Source: Geodermatophilus nigrescens
Lineage (GTDB): Bacteria; Actinomycetota; Actinomycetes; Mycobacteriales; Geodermatophilaceae
NCBI RefSeq assembly: GCF_900129495.1
Contig: NZ_FQVX01000002.1
Coordinates: forward strand, 1-64,000
Direction: 5' to 3'
DNA length: 64,000 nt
This document shows, piece after piece, positions 7,749-15,437 of the stretch. Numbering within the stretch: position 1 is the first letter of the stretch; every line of letters begins with the position of its first letter. The notes under the pieces are model-generated. The model worked only from the letters and a program-made list of their open reading frames with translations. It had not been told where the DNA came from and made no database searches. The position numbers were made by a program, and so were the translations under genes.

Positions 7749-9657
7749 GCGCGGTCCCCGCGCCCGGCGCACCGCGGCGCCCGCGGACACCGCCCCCGAC
7801 GGCACCGATGCGGCCGGCAGCGCGCCGGCCGCGGACGCCCGCCCCGCCGAGGACGCGACGGCGGCCGGGCGGGACGCGCCCGCCGGCGACGGCCTCGCCC
7901 CGGCGCCCCGCGCGCCGCACGGCCGGGGCCGCCTGACCGAGCTGCGCATCCGCGGCCTGGGCGCCATCGACGACGTCACCCTCGAGCTCGGCCGCGGCCT
8001 GACCGTGGTCACCGGCGAGACGGGCGCGGGCAAGACGATGGTGGTCACCGGGCTGACGCTGCTGTTCGGCGGCCGCGCCGACCCCGGCCGCGTGCGCGCC
8101 ACCGGGCGGGCCGGCGTCGAGGGCCGCCTCGAGCTGCCGGAGGGCTCTCCGGTGTGGGAGCGCGCCGCCGAGGCCGGCGCCGAGCCGGACGACGACGGGT
8201 CGCTCATCCTCGCCCGCACCGTCAGTGCCGAGGGCCGGTCCCGGGCGCACCTGGGCGGGCGCAGCGTGCCGGTCGGCGTCGTGGCCGAGCTCGCCGAGGG
8301 CCTGCTCGCCGTGCACGGGCAGAGCGACCAGCTGCGGCTGTCGCGCCCCGCCGAGCAGCGGCACGCCCTCGACCGCTACGCCGGGCCCGCGCACCTCCAG
8401 CTGCTCGAGACCTACCGCACCGCGTACGCCGGCTGGCGCGAGCTGTCGGCCGACCTCGACCGCCGCCGCGGCCAGGCCCGCGAGCTCGCCCAGGCCGCCG
8501 AGGTGCTGCGCCACGGCCTGGAGGAGATCGAGGGCCTGGCGCCCGAGCCCGGCGAGGACGAGGCCCTCGACGCGCAGGCCAAGCGGCTCGGCGACGCCGA
8601 CGCGCTGCGGGCCGCCGTCGACGAGGCGCGCATGGCGCTGGTCGGCGACGTCACCGGCGACCTCGGCGGCGAGGGCCTGCCGCAGGACGCCACCGCCGCC
8701 CTGGCCGCCGCCGAGCGGGCACTGTCCTCCACCGACGACCCCGCGCTGGTGCTCCTGGCCCGCGACCTCGCCGACGCCGTCGCGGTCGTGTCCGACGTCA
8801 GCGTCCAGCTCGCGGGCTACGTCGCCGACCTCGACGCCGACCCGGCGCGGCTGGCCGAGGTCCTCGACCGGCGGGCCGCGCTCACCGCGCTGGTGCGCAA
8901 GTACGCCGACCCGGGCGAGGGGCTCGCCGGGGTGCTCGCCTGGGCCGACGACGCCCGGGCCAAGCTGTCCGCGCTCGACGTCTCCGACGAGGCGCTCGAG
9001 GCGCTGGAGGCCGCCCGCGACACCGCCCGCGCCGAGGTCGACGACCTCGCCGGCCGGATCTCCGCCGGCCGCCGCGCCGCCGCCGACGGGTTCGCCGCCG
9101 AGGTGGGCCGCGAGCTGGCGGGCCTCGCGATGAAGAGCGCCCGGGTGTCCTTCTCGATCGACAGCCACCCCGGCGAGCCCGGCGCCGACGGCATCGACGA
9201 GGTCGCGCTGCTCATGGCCGCCCACCCCGGCGCCCCGCCGCGGCCGGTGCACCGCGGGGCGTCCGGCGGTGAGCTCTCCCGGGTGATGCTGGCCATCGAG
9301 GTGGTCTTCGCCGGCGCCGACCCGGTGCCGGTGATGGTGTTCGACGAGGTCGACGCGGGCGTCGGCGGGCAGGCGGCCGGCGAGATCGGGCGGCGGCTGG
9401 CGCGGCTGGCGCGCGACCACCAGGTCGTCGTCGTGACCCACCTCGCGCAGGTGGCCGCCTTCGCCGACACCCACCTGGTCGTCGACAAGTCCCCGGACAC
9501 CGCCGCCGGCGTCACCGCCACCGACATCCGCGCCGTCGACGGCGAGGACCGGGTGCGCGAGCTGGCCCGGATGCTGTCCGGCCTCGCAGACAGCGACACC
9601 GGCCAGGCGCACGCCCGGGAGCTGCTGGCCGTCGCCGCCACCGCCCGAGCGGAGTAG
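7723..9657 (+). CDS. recN: DNA repair protein RecN
   Basis: A 644-residue SMC-like ATPase for double-strand-break repair. Walker A is GETGAGKT (98-105); the ABC signature SGGELSRVMLAIE and Walker B VMVFDEVDAGVGG lie in the C-terminal lobe, separated by a long helical coiled-coil region. GTG 7723 follows a strong GGAGGAGG. The conserved RecN start (LTELRIRGLGAID) begins only at residue 71, so there is an Ala/Pro/Asp-rich N-terminal extension. No ATG, GTG or TTG lies between the extension and the core, so the extension is either translated or a CTG is used. It overlaps nadK. Confidence 0.94.
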   Translation: MAPRTPTRERGPRARRTAAPADTAPDGTDAAGSAPAADARPAEDATAAGRDAPAGDGLAPAPRAPHGRGRLTELRIRGLGAIDDVTLELGRGLTVVTGETGAGKTMVVTGLTLLFGGRADPGRVRATGRAGVEGRLELPEGSPVWERAAEAGAEPDDDGSLILARTVSAEGRSRAHLGGRSVPVGVVAELAEGLLAVHGQSDQLRLSRPAEQRHALDRYAGPAHLQLLETYRTAYAGWRELSADLDRRRGQARELAQAAEVLRHGLEEIEGLAPEPGEDEALDAQAKRLGDADALRAAVDEARMALVGDVTGDLGGEGLPQDATAALAAAERALSSTDDPALVLLARDLADAVAVVSDVSVQLAGYVADLDADPARLAEVLDRRAALTALVRKYADPGEGLAGVLAWADDARAKLSALDVSDEALEALEAARDTARAEVDDLAGRISAGRRAAADGFAAEVGRELAGLAMKSARVSFSIDSHPGEPGADGIDEVALLMAAHPGAPPRPVHRGASGGELSRVMLAIEVVFAGADPVPVMVFDEVDAGVGGQAAGEIGRRLARLARDHQVVVVTHLAQVAAFADTHLVVDKSPDTAAGVTATDIRAVDGEDRVRELARMLSGLADSDTGQAHARELLAVAATARAE

Positions 9658-9677
9658 TTGCCGCGCCGCTCGGTCGT

Positions 9678-9752
9678 GGGCGATCGGGTGACGGAACGCA
9701 GGAGTGTCGATCGCGGTCGCCGGGTAGGCGTTCCCCGTGCGCACCGATGCCC
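9678..9752 (+). other. Imperfect long hairpin between recN and the methyltransferase gene
   Basis: GGAACGC (9693-9699) pairs perfectly with GCGTTCC (9728-9734). The outer stretches GGGCGATCGGGTG (9678-9690) and CACCGATGCCC (9742-9752) are also largely complementary, with bulges. It could be a terminator of the recN operon or a structured 5' leader of the next gene. No U-tract follows. Structure was judged by eye only. Confidence 0.35.
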
Positions 9753-9792
9753 GATCCCGAACCGCCCCCCGATGCCCCGCGGGGGGTGCCCG

Positions 9793-10509
9793 ATGAGCTG
9801 CTTCAGCTCGGCCGACGAGTCGGCGCACTACGGCTTCTCGGTCTGCATGCTGCTGCAGCAGTACCGGGAGCAGCTGGGCTGGGAGTCCGCGCCCGTGGTG
9901 GAGCTCGGCACCGGTGACGCCTCGGCGATCGCCGACGTCGTCGCGGGCCTGCCCGGCCTGCGCATCCGCAGCTACGACATCAGCGAGGACTCGGTGCGCA
10001 GGGCGCGGGCCAACGTGGCCGAGCGCGGCGTCGCCGACCGCTACACCGTCGAGCTCGGCGACTTCTTCGACCAGGCCGACGCGGCCGGCGGGGAGCCGGT
10101 GACCACGGCGATCTCCAACCCGCCGTACATCCCGGCGCCCGACCGCGACATCCTCATGCCCGAGCTGTGGGGCGGGGAGCGCGGCAACGACCTGACGCTG
10201 CAGCTGCTCAAGGCCGGCTACGACCACGTGGTCACCGCGGTCGCGAGCTACGCCGACCCGGTCACCACCGTGGGCACCGCCGCGGACCTCGGCTACCGGG
10301 TGGTCAACTTCCTCGCGATGGGCCTGGACTACGGCCCCTACAGCAGCGAGCCGAAGGTGCGCGAGCAGATCCGCCGGATCGTCGCCGAGGGCCGCGGCTG
10401 GGCGGGCGACGACGAGTACATGGTCGCCGTCGCCCTGTTCACCCGGGACCCCGACCTCCCCGGCGACCGCGGCGACCAGCTGCTGCACGCCCTGCAGCTG
10501 CCTGCTTGA
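9793..10509 (+). CDS. Class I SAM-dependent methyltransferase (HemK/PrmC-like NPPY motif)
   Basis: A 238-residue protein. The SAM-binding motif I is VVELGTGDAS (about 35-44), the acidic post-I residue is in SYDISEDSV, and NPPY at 109-112 is the motif of enzymes that methylate planar amide or amino nitrogens (Gln N5, adenine N6, guanine N2). The substrate cannot be told from sequence. It is shorter than PrmC (about 280) and starts with an unusual SCFSSADESAHYGFSVCML segment. ATG 9793 is preferred; ATG 9772 would add seven residues. It stands apart from recN by 135 bases, so it probably has its own promoter. Confidence 0.8.
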   Translation: MSCFSSADESAHYGFSVCMLLQQYREQLGWESAPVVELGTGDASAIADVVAGLPGLRIRSYDISEDSVRRARANVAERGVADRYTVELGDFFDQADAAGGEPVTTAISNPPYIPAPDRDILMPELWGGERGNDLTLQLLKAGYDHVVTAVASYADPVTTVGTAADLGYRVVNFLAMGLDYGPYSSEPKVREQIRRIVAEGRGWAGDDEYMVAVALFTRDPDLPGDRGDQLLHALQLPA

Positions 10510-10545
10510 CCGCTCCGGGGCCCGATGGCTCCGGGACCTGACGGC

Positions 10546-11259
10546 TCAGCCCAGGGGCACGCAGAGCGCCGCCGGGTCGTCGGCGCAGGCCCCGGCGGCC
10601 ACGGTCACCCGGTCCCACGGCCCGGTGGCGTTCGAGCCCGCCTCGTTGCGCAGCCCCGAGATCCGCAGCACCAGGTCGCTCGTCGGCGCCGCGTCGCGCG
10701 CGACGACGTGGACGCTCGCCGAGGCGCCGTCCCCGGCGCCGGCGGACAGGCCGAAGCCGTCGCGGGTGGGCGACGTCGTCCCGTCCTGGCACCAGCGCGT
10801 GCCCGGCGCCGACGACCCGACGAACACCGCCGTGCCCGCCCGCGGGGCGCCGCCGTCGGCCGCGGTGAGCTCGACGGCCGCCGCCAGGCCGGCCATGGCG
10901 AAGGTCTCGTTGGCGAACCCGACCTCGACGACGAGCGAGCGCACCGAGCCGTCGTCGGGGAGGGCGCAGTCGGCGGCGAAGGACCCCGGCAGCGGCGGGA
11001 CGCCGACCGACACCGGGGAGCGGGTCGCCCGCACCGACGCGGTGAACAGCAGCTCGCCGGAGCGGTCGGACAGCCGCGCCGCGCCCACCTCGACCGGCGC
11101 GGGCGGCGGCGGGACGTGGACCGACGGCGTCGGGGCCGACACCGCGACCGGGGGCTCCTCGTCCGGCGTGGCGACGGCGGTCAGCAGCGCGCAGCCGGAG
11201 GTGGCCAGCACCGCGCAGGGCAGGAGGAGGGCGGTCCGGCGCAGGCGCACGCCGCGCAC
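10546..11259 (-). CDS. Putative secreted lipoprotein, function unknown
   Basis: About 237 residues with a short basic start, a hydrophobic stretch (TALLLPCAVLAT) and a lipobox-like LATSGC with candidate lipidated Cys23; the box is imperfect. A Pro-rich linker (VHVPPPPAPVEV) leads into a beta-rich domain with several Cys, which could form disulphides outside the membrane. I do not recognise the domain. The start GTG at 11259 could also be the GTG three codons inward. It lies convergent to the methyltransferase gene with 36 bases between, and shares strand with the TetR gene upstream. Confidence 0.65.
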   Translation of the reverse strand: MRGVRLRRTALLLPCAVLATSGCALLTAVATPDEEPPVAVSAPTPSVHVPPPPAPVEVGAARLSDRSGELLFTASVRATRSPVSVGVPPLPGSFAADCALPDDGSVRSLVVEVGFANETFAMAGLAAAVELTAADGGAPRAGTAVFVGSSAPGTRWCQDGTTSPTRDGFGLSAGAGDGASASVHVVARDAAPTSDLVLRISGLRNEAGSNATGPWDRVTVAAGACADDPAALCVPLG

Positions 11260-11293
11260 CCTGGCAGACGCGGCCCCGTTCCGGAACTCCCCG

Positions 11294-12280
11294 TCAGCGG
11301 CGTTTCGCGTACCCGGCCAGGCCGAACTGCAGCAGGGACAGCCCGCGGCGGCCGGCGGCCCGCAGCTCCGCGCCGAGCTCCGGCCCGGTCACCCCGGCCA
11401 GCACCCGGTCGCGCGCCAGTTCCAGGAGCCGCCCGTAGAGCGCGGTGACCGCCGCCGCGGTGAGCTCCGGCTCGACCGAGCCGTCGTCGGACCCCGTCTC
11501 CTCCCGGATCTGGGCAGCCAGCGCCGCGGTGATCTCCCCGAGGATCTCCCGCTCGCGCGCCTGCAGGGTCCGCGAGCCGCGCACGATGCGCGCCATCGCG
11601 GCCACCCCGGCGGCGGCCTCCGGGTCGCCGAGGGAGGTCATCGCCGTGACGACGAACGTGCCGGCCGCCGCGGCCGCCGACTCGCCCGCCGGACGGCCGG
11701 CCACGGCGGCCAGCAGCGCCCGGCGCATCGGCGGGTCGGTGGCCAGCACCAGCCCCTCCTTGACCGGGAAGTGGTTGAACACCGTCTTCTCGACGACGCC
11801 GGCCCGCTGGGCGATCTCGACGACGCTGACCGCGTCGAAGCCGCGCTCGGCGAACAGCGCCGCGGCGGCCTCGACGATCCGGTCGTGGGTCTCCAGCCGG
11901 CGCCGCTCCCGGACGCCGGGGCCGCGCCGCTCCCGCCGCTCACGACGCCGGGCCGCGCGGCCGCCGTCCGCGGGCTCGGGGGCGGGACGGCCGCCCGGCG
12001 GCGCGGCCGGCGGGGAGGGCACGGGGGCGTCGACGGCGGGCGGCGGGGCCGGCGCGGGCGCCTCGACGGCGGGCGGGGTCCGGTCCACCGGGGGAGCGGC
12101 CGGGCCCCGCGGGGACGTGGCCGGGGCCGGCGCCGGGCGGGCACCCGGCACCGCGCGGACGAGCGCCGAGCCGCTGCCCACGCCTCCGCCTGCGTTCCCG
12201 TCCGTGCTCCCGCCCGTGCCCCCGTCCGCGGCCCCGGGGCGGGTCGCCGGGACGCTGACGGCTGGAGCCCCACGAGTCAC
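11294..12280 (-). CDS. TetR-family transcriptional regulator with long Pro/Ala-rich N-terminus
   Basis: A TetR/AcrR DNA-binding domain is clear at about residues 127-180 (RIVEAAAALFAERGFDAVS, then VVEIAQRAGVVEKTVFNHF), followed by the all-helical ligand-binding domain, ending near residue 328. Before the HTH lies an unusual segment of about 125 residues of Pro, Ala and Gly ending in a basic patch (RRRERRERR). GTG 12280 was chosen as the first codon that keeps this segment without further upstream coding; an internal GTG (VPGARPAPAP) is an alternative, so the true N-terminus is uncertain. It is divergent from steA and could regulate its own or the neighbouring lipoprotein gene. Confidence 0.8.
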   Translation of the reverse strand: MTRGAPAVSVPATRPGAADGGTGGSTDGNAGGGVGSGSALVRAVPGARPAPAPATSPRGPAAPPVDRTPPAVEAPAPAPPPAVDAPVPSPPAAPPGGRPAPEPADGGRAARRRERRERRGPGVRERRRLETHDRIVEAAAALFAERGFDAVSVVEIAQRAGVVEKTVFNHFPVKEGLVLATDPPMRRALLAAVAGRPAGESAAAAAGTFVVTAMTSLGDPEAAAGVAAMARIVRGSRTLQAREREILGEITAALAAQIREETGSDDGSVEPELTAAAVTALYGRLLELARDRVLAGVTGPELGAELRAAGRRGLSLLQFGLAGYAKRR

Positions 12281-12361
12281 AGCGACGAACGCTAGACAGC
12301 GATCGGGGCGGTGTCGGCGGTGCGGGTGGGGCGTACGCGCCGGGCGTGTCGCGCTGTCCGT

Positions 12362-12374
12362 GGTGTCGGACACC
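12362..12374. promoter_or_regulatory. Palindrome in the tetR-steA divergent region (candidate operator)
   Basis: A perfect 13-base palindrome, GGTGTC-G-GACACC, lies 81 bases upstream of the TetR start and about 70 bases upstream of steA. Position and symmetry fit a TetR operator, but no promoter elements could be confidently placed around it. Confidence 0.35.
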
Positions 12375-12445
12375 CTCCGTGAGCAGGTCGTCGCCGATGC
12401 GCGTCGGAGGTCGGCCCCTCCAGGCGTGCGTGGGAGCATCGGTCA

Positions 12446-13633
12446 ATGCGCATCGGCACCCTGCGACGGAGCCGGGCCCAGGAGACGGAACCCGGGGTGA
12501 GCGGCACCGTCCGGCTGGACCGTCGCACGAAGAACCTCACCAAGCGCCTGCGGCCCGGCGACATCGCCGTCATCGACCACGTCGACATCGACCGCGTGAG
12601 CGCCGACTCCCTCGTCGCCGCCCGGGTCGGTGCCGTGGTCAACGCCGCGCCGAGCATCTCCGGCCGCTATCCGAACCTCGGCCCGGAGATCCTCACCGCC
12701 GCGGGGATCCCGCTCGTCGACGGCGTCGGCAAGGAGGTCTTCGCCGCGCTCAAGGAGGGCGCGCAGGTCCGCGTCGAGGGCAACGTGCTCTACGGCCCCG
12801 ACGGCCAGCAGGTGGCCACCGGCACCGAGCAGACCCCGGACACCGTCGCCGCCGCCATGGCCGACGCGAAGGCCGGGCTGTCCACGCAGTTGGAGGCGTT
12901 CGCCACCAACACGATGGAGTACATGAAGCGCGAGCGCGCGCTGCTGCTCGACGGCGTCGGCGTCCCCGACGTCAGGACGGCGATCGAGGGCCGGCACGTC
13001 CTCGTCGTCGTCCGCGGGTACGACTACAAGGAGGACCTGCAGGCGCTGCGGTCCTACATCCGCGACTACCGGCCGGTGCTCGTCGGCGTCGACGGCGGCG
13101 CGGACGCGCTGGTCGAGGCCGGCTACCAGCCGGACATGATCATCGGCGACATGGACTCGGTCAGCGACCACGTCCTGCGCAGCGGCGCCGAGGTGGTCGT
13201 GCACGCCTACGCCGACGGCCGCGCCCCTGGCCTGCAGCGCGTGCAGGACCTCGGCGTCGACGCGATCACGTTCCCGGCCGCGGCCACCAGCGAGGACATC
13301 GCGATGCTGCTGGCCGACGAGAAGGGCGCCAAGCTCATCGTCGCCGTCGGCACCCACGCCACCCTCGTGGAGTTCCTCGACAAGGGCCGCGGCGGCATGG
13401 CCTCGACGTTCCTCACCCGGCTGCGCCTGGGCGGCAAGCTCGTCGACGCCAAGGGCGTGAGCCGCCTGTACCGCAGCCGCATCTCGACCGCCGCGCTCGT
13501 CGTGCTCGTGCTCGCCGCGCTGGTCGCCATCGTCGCCGCCGTGGCCGTCACCACCGCCGGGCGCATCTACCTCGACCTGCTGGTCGACCAGTGGGACAGC
13601 TTCGTGTTCTGGTTGGAGAACCTCTTCTCGTGA
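12446..13633 (+). CDS. steA: SteA-like cytokinetic ring protein
   Basis: A 395-residue protein homologous to the Rv1697/SteA family. The large cytoplasmic part has DGGADALVEAGYQPDMIIGDMDSV, which resembles the catalytic core of thiamin pyrophosphokinases, and a single C-terminal membrane helix (about 347-372, AALVVLVLAALVAIVAAVAV). In Corynebacterium, SteA works with SteB at the division septum in daughter-cell separation through the RipC/FtsEX pathway. ATG 12446 has GGGAG about nine bases upstream. The stop overlaps the steB start (GTGA). Confidence 0.88.
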   Translation: MRIGTLRRSRAQETEPGVSGTVRLDRRTKNLTKRLRPGDIAVIDHVDIDRVSADSLVAARVGAVVNAAPSISGRYPNLGPEILTAAGIPLVDGVGKEVFAALKEGAQVRVEGNVLYGPDGQQVATGTEQTPDTVAAAMADAKAGLSTQLEAFATNTMEYMKRERALLLDGVGVPDVRTAIEGRHVLVVVRGYDYKEDLQALRSYIRDYRPVLVGVDGGADALVEAGYQPDMIIGDMDSVSDHVLRSGAEVVVHAYADGRAPGLQRVQDLGVDAITFPAAATSEDIAMLLADEKGAKLIVAVGTHATLVEFLDKGRGGMASTFLTRLRLGGKLVDAKGVSRLYRSRISTAALVVLVLAALVAIVAAVAVTTAGRIYLDLLVDQWDSFVFWLENLFS

Positions 13634-14580
13634 TCGACTTCCGCTACCACCTGGTCTCCCTGATCGCGGTGTTCCTCGCGATCGCCCTGGGGCTGGTGAT
13701 CGGCGCGACCCAGCTGTCGGGCCCGCTGCTGGACAACCTCCAGGGGCAGGTCACCTCGCTGCAGGAGGACAAGCGCGAGCTCGAGGACACCACCCAGGGC
13801 CTGCAGGCCCAGGTCGACGGCAGCCAGGCGTTCGAGTCCGCCGTCGCCCCCGCCCTCGTGGAGGGCGCCCTGGCCGGCCGCAGCGTCCTGTTCGTCGTGG
13901 CCTCCGAGGACGTCACCACCGACACCGTCGAGGAGGTCACCGCGCTGGTGACCGAGGCCGGCGGCACGGTGGCCGGCCAGCTCACCCTGGCGCCGGAGTA
14001 CAGCGACCCCGCCAGCGAGCCGGCGCTGCAGAGCTACGTGACCACGCCCGCCGGCCGCCCCGCCGGCGTCGAGCTGCCCGAGACCGACGACACCGGCCGG
14101 CTGGTCGGCGGGCTGCTCGCCGAGGTGCTCATGGTCCCGGCCGGCGGCCCCGCGCCCGACGCCGCGGGGGTCTCCACCGTCGTCGCGGGCCTCCAGGCGC
14201 TCGACGTCCTCACCCAGGACTCCGCCTCGCTCACCCCGGCCGACTTCGCCGTGGTGCTCACCTCCGGCACGGTCTCCGGCGACGACGCCGCCGACCGCAA
14301 CGGCGTGCTGCTCGACCTGGTCACCGCCCTCGACGCCGCGGGCTCCGGCGCCATGGTGGCCGGTGACGCCGCGTCGGCGGGCGAGGACGGTCTGGTCGGC
14401 GTCGTGCGCGCCGACCCCGAGACCGCCGCGGCCGTCTCCACCGTCGACAACGTGACCAGCCCCTCGGGCCAGGTCAGCACCGTGCTGGCCCTGCGCAGCG
14501 AGAGCGAGGGCACCTCCGGCGCCTACGGCACCGGGGAGGACGCCCAGCCGGTGCCGCCGGTGCCGGCCACCACCCCGTGA
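13630..14580 (+). CDS. steB: SteB / MctB family membrane-anchored protein
   Basis: A 316-residue protein with one N-terminal membrane helix (YHLVSLIAVFLAIALGLVIGA), a short coiled coil (about residues 35-65, rich in Leu, Gln and Glu) and an extracytoplasmic domain. The M. tuberculosis homologue (Rv1698, MctB) was described as a copper-transport outer-membrane protein, whereas corynebacterial SteB is described as SteA partner at the septum. Coupling to steA here favours the second role, without excluding the first. The GTG start overlaps the steA stop; the last bases overlap the next gene. Confidence 0.86.
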   Translation: MIDFRYHLVSLIAVFLAIALGLVIGATQLSGPLLDNLQGQVTSLQEDKRELEDTTQGLQAQVDGSQAFESAVAPALVEGALAGRSVLFVVASEDVTTDTVEEVTALVTEAGGTVAGQLTLAPEYSDPASEPALQSYVTTPAGRPAGVELPETDDTGRLVGGLLAEVLMVPAGGPAPDAAGVSTVVAGLQALDVLTQDSASLTPADFAVVLTSGTVSGDDAADRNGVLLDLVTALDAAGSGAMVAGDAASAGEDGLVGVVRADPETAAAVSTVDNVTSPSGQVSTVLALRSESEGTSGAYGTGEDAQPVPPVPATTP

Positions 14581-15401
14581 CCGCCCGCCCGGTCCTGGCC
14601 GCGCTGGCCGGGGCGGCCGCCGCCCGGGCCGGCCTGGCCGCGGGCCGCGCGCTCGACGCCCGCCCGGCCGGCGCGCCCTGGCGGCGCACCAACTACGCCG
14701 GCCGCCCGGTGACCCTGCTCGGCGGGCCCGCGCTCGCCGCCGCCGCGACCGCCGGCGCCGCCCTCGGCGCGCCGGCCGGCACCCGCGCCGCCGCCGTCGT
14801 GGCGGGCGCGGTGTCCGGGCTGGTCGGCGGCTACGACGACCTCGCCGGCGCCCGGCCCGAGCAGGCCCGGGACAAGGGCCTGGCCGGGCACCTGCGGGCG
14901 CTGCGCGCCGGGCGGGTGTCGGCCGGGGCGGTGAAGGTCGCCGGCATCGGCGCGGCGGCCGCCGTGACCGCGCTGCTGACCCGCCGCGAGCGGGGGCTCG
15001 CCGACGCCGTCCTCACCACCGGCCTCGTGGCCGGCACCGCCAACCTCGTCAACCTGCTCGACCTGCGCCCCGGCCGCGCGGCCAAGGCCGGGGCGATCGC
15101 CGCCGCGGCCGGCCTCGGCGGTCCCGCGGGCGGTCTGGTGGCCGGCCCGCTCGGCGCCGCGCTCGCCGTGCTGCCCGACGACCTCGGCGAGCGGGTGATG
15201 CTCGGCGACGCCGGCGCCAACGCGCTCGGCGCGCTGCTGGGCCTGCGGCTGTCGCAGGTGCCCTCGCGGCCCGCGCGGGCGGGCGCGCTCGCCGTCGTCA
15301 CCGCCCTCACGCTCGCCAGCGAGCGGGTCAGCTTCACCCGGGTCATCGAGGCCACCCCCGGGCTGCGCGAGCTGGACCGGCTCGGCCGCCGCCCGGCGTG
15401 A
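14577..15401 (+). CDS. MraY/WecA-like glycosyltransferase family 4 membrane protein
   Basis: A 274-residue, very Ala-rich membrane protein. Remnants of the polyprenyl-phosphate sugar-1-phosphate transferase motifs are readable: GGYDDLAG with a downstream KGLAGHL (Asp-Asp motif), NLVNLLDLRPGRA (the N-x-x-N-x-x-D motif) and MLGDAGANALGALLG (the GDxG motif). It is shorter than MraY (about 320-360) and may be divergent, so the donor (UDP-MurNAc-pentapeptide or UDP-GlcNAc) is unclear. GTG 14577 overlaps the steB stop. Followed by a MurJ-like flippase, it probably starts a lipid-linked glycan step. Confidence 0.72.
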   Translation: MTARPVLAALAGAAAARAGLAAGRALDARPAGAPWRRTNYAGRPVTLLGGPALAAAATAGAALGAPAGTRAAAVVAGAVSGLVGGYDDLAGARPEQARDKGLAGHLRALRAGRVSAGAVKVAGIGAAAAVTALLTRRERGLADAVLTTGLVAGTANLVNLLDLRPGRAAKAGAIAAAAGLGGPAGGLVAGPLGAALAVLPDDLGERVMLGDAGANALGALLGLRLSQVPSRPARAGALAVVTALTLASERVSFTRVIEATPGLRELDRLGRRPA

Positions 15402-15437
15402 GCACGGCGGGGCCGGCGTGAGCACCGCGGGGCCGGC
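15398..15437 (+). repeat. 20-base tandem duplication at the murJ-like start
   Basis: Bases 15398-15417 and 15418-15437 are adjacent copies of one 20-base unit beginning GTGAGCAC and ending GGGGCCGGC, differing at one position. The first GTG overlaps the stop of the preceding gene; the second is the in-frame start of the flippase. Since 20 is not a multiple of three, the first copy is out of frame. Confidence 0.9.

Noticed and set aside
9690-9720. GGAAC-type (ECF sigma) promoter before the methyltransferase gene
   Set aside because: The GGAAC is part of the hairpin arm and no matching -10 element at the usual distance was clear.
7636-10488. 950-codon open frame on the minus strand across recN
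   Set aside because: Shadow frame of very GC-rich coding DNA: it covers nadK end, recN and the methyltransferase, all well recognised on the plus strand, and its own translation is His/Arg/Gly-rich low complexity.
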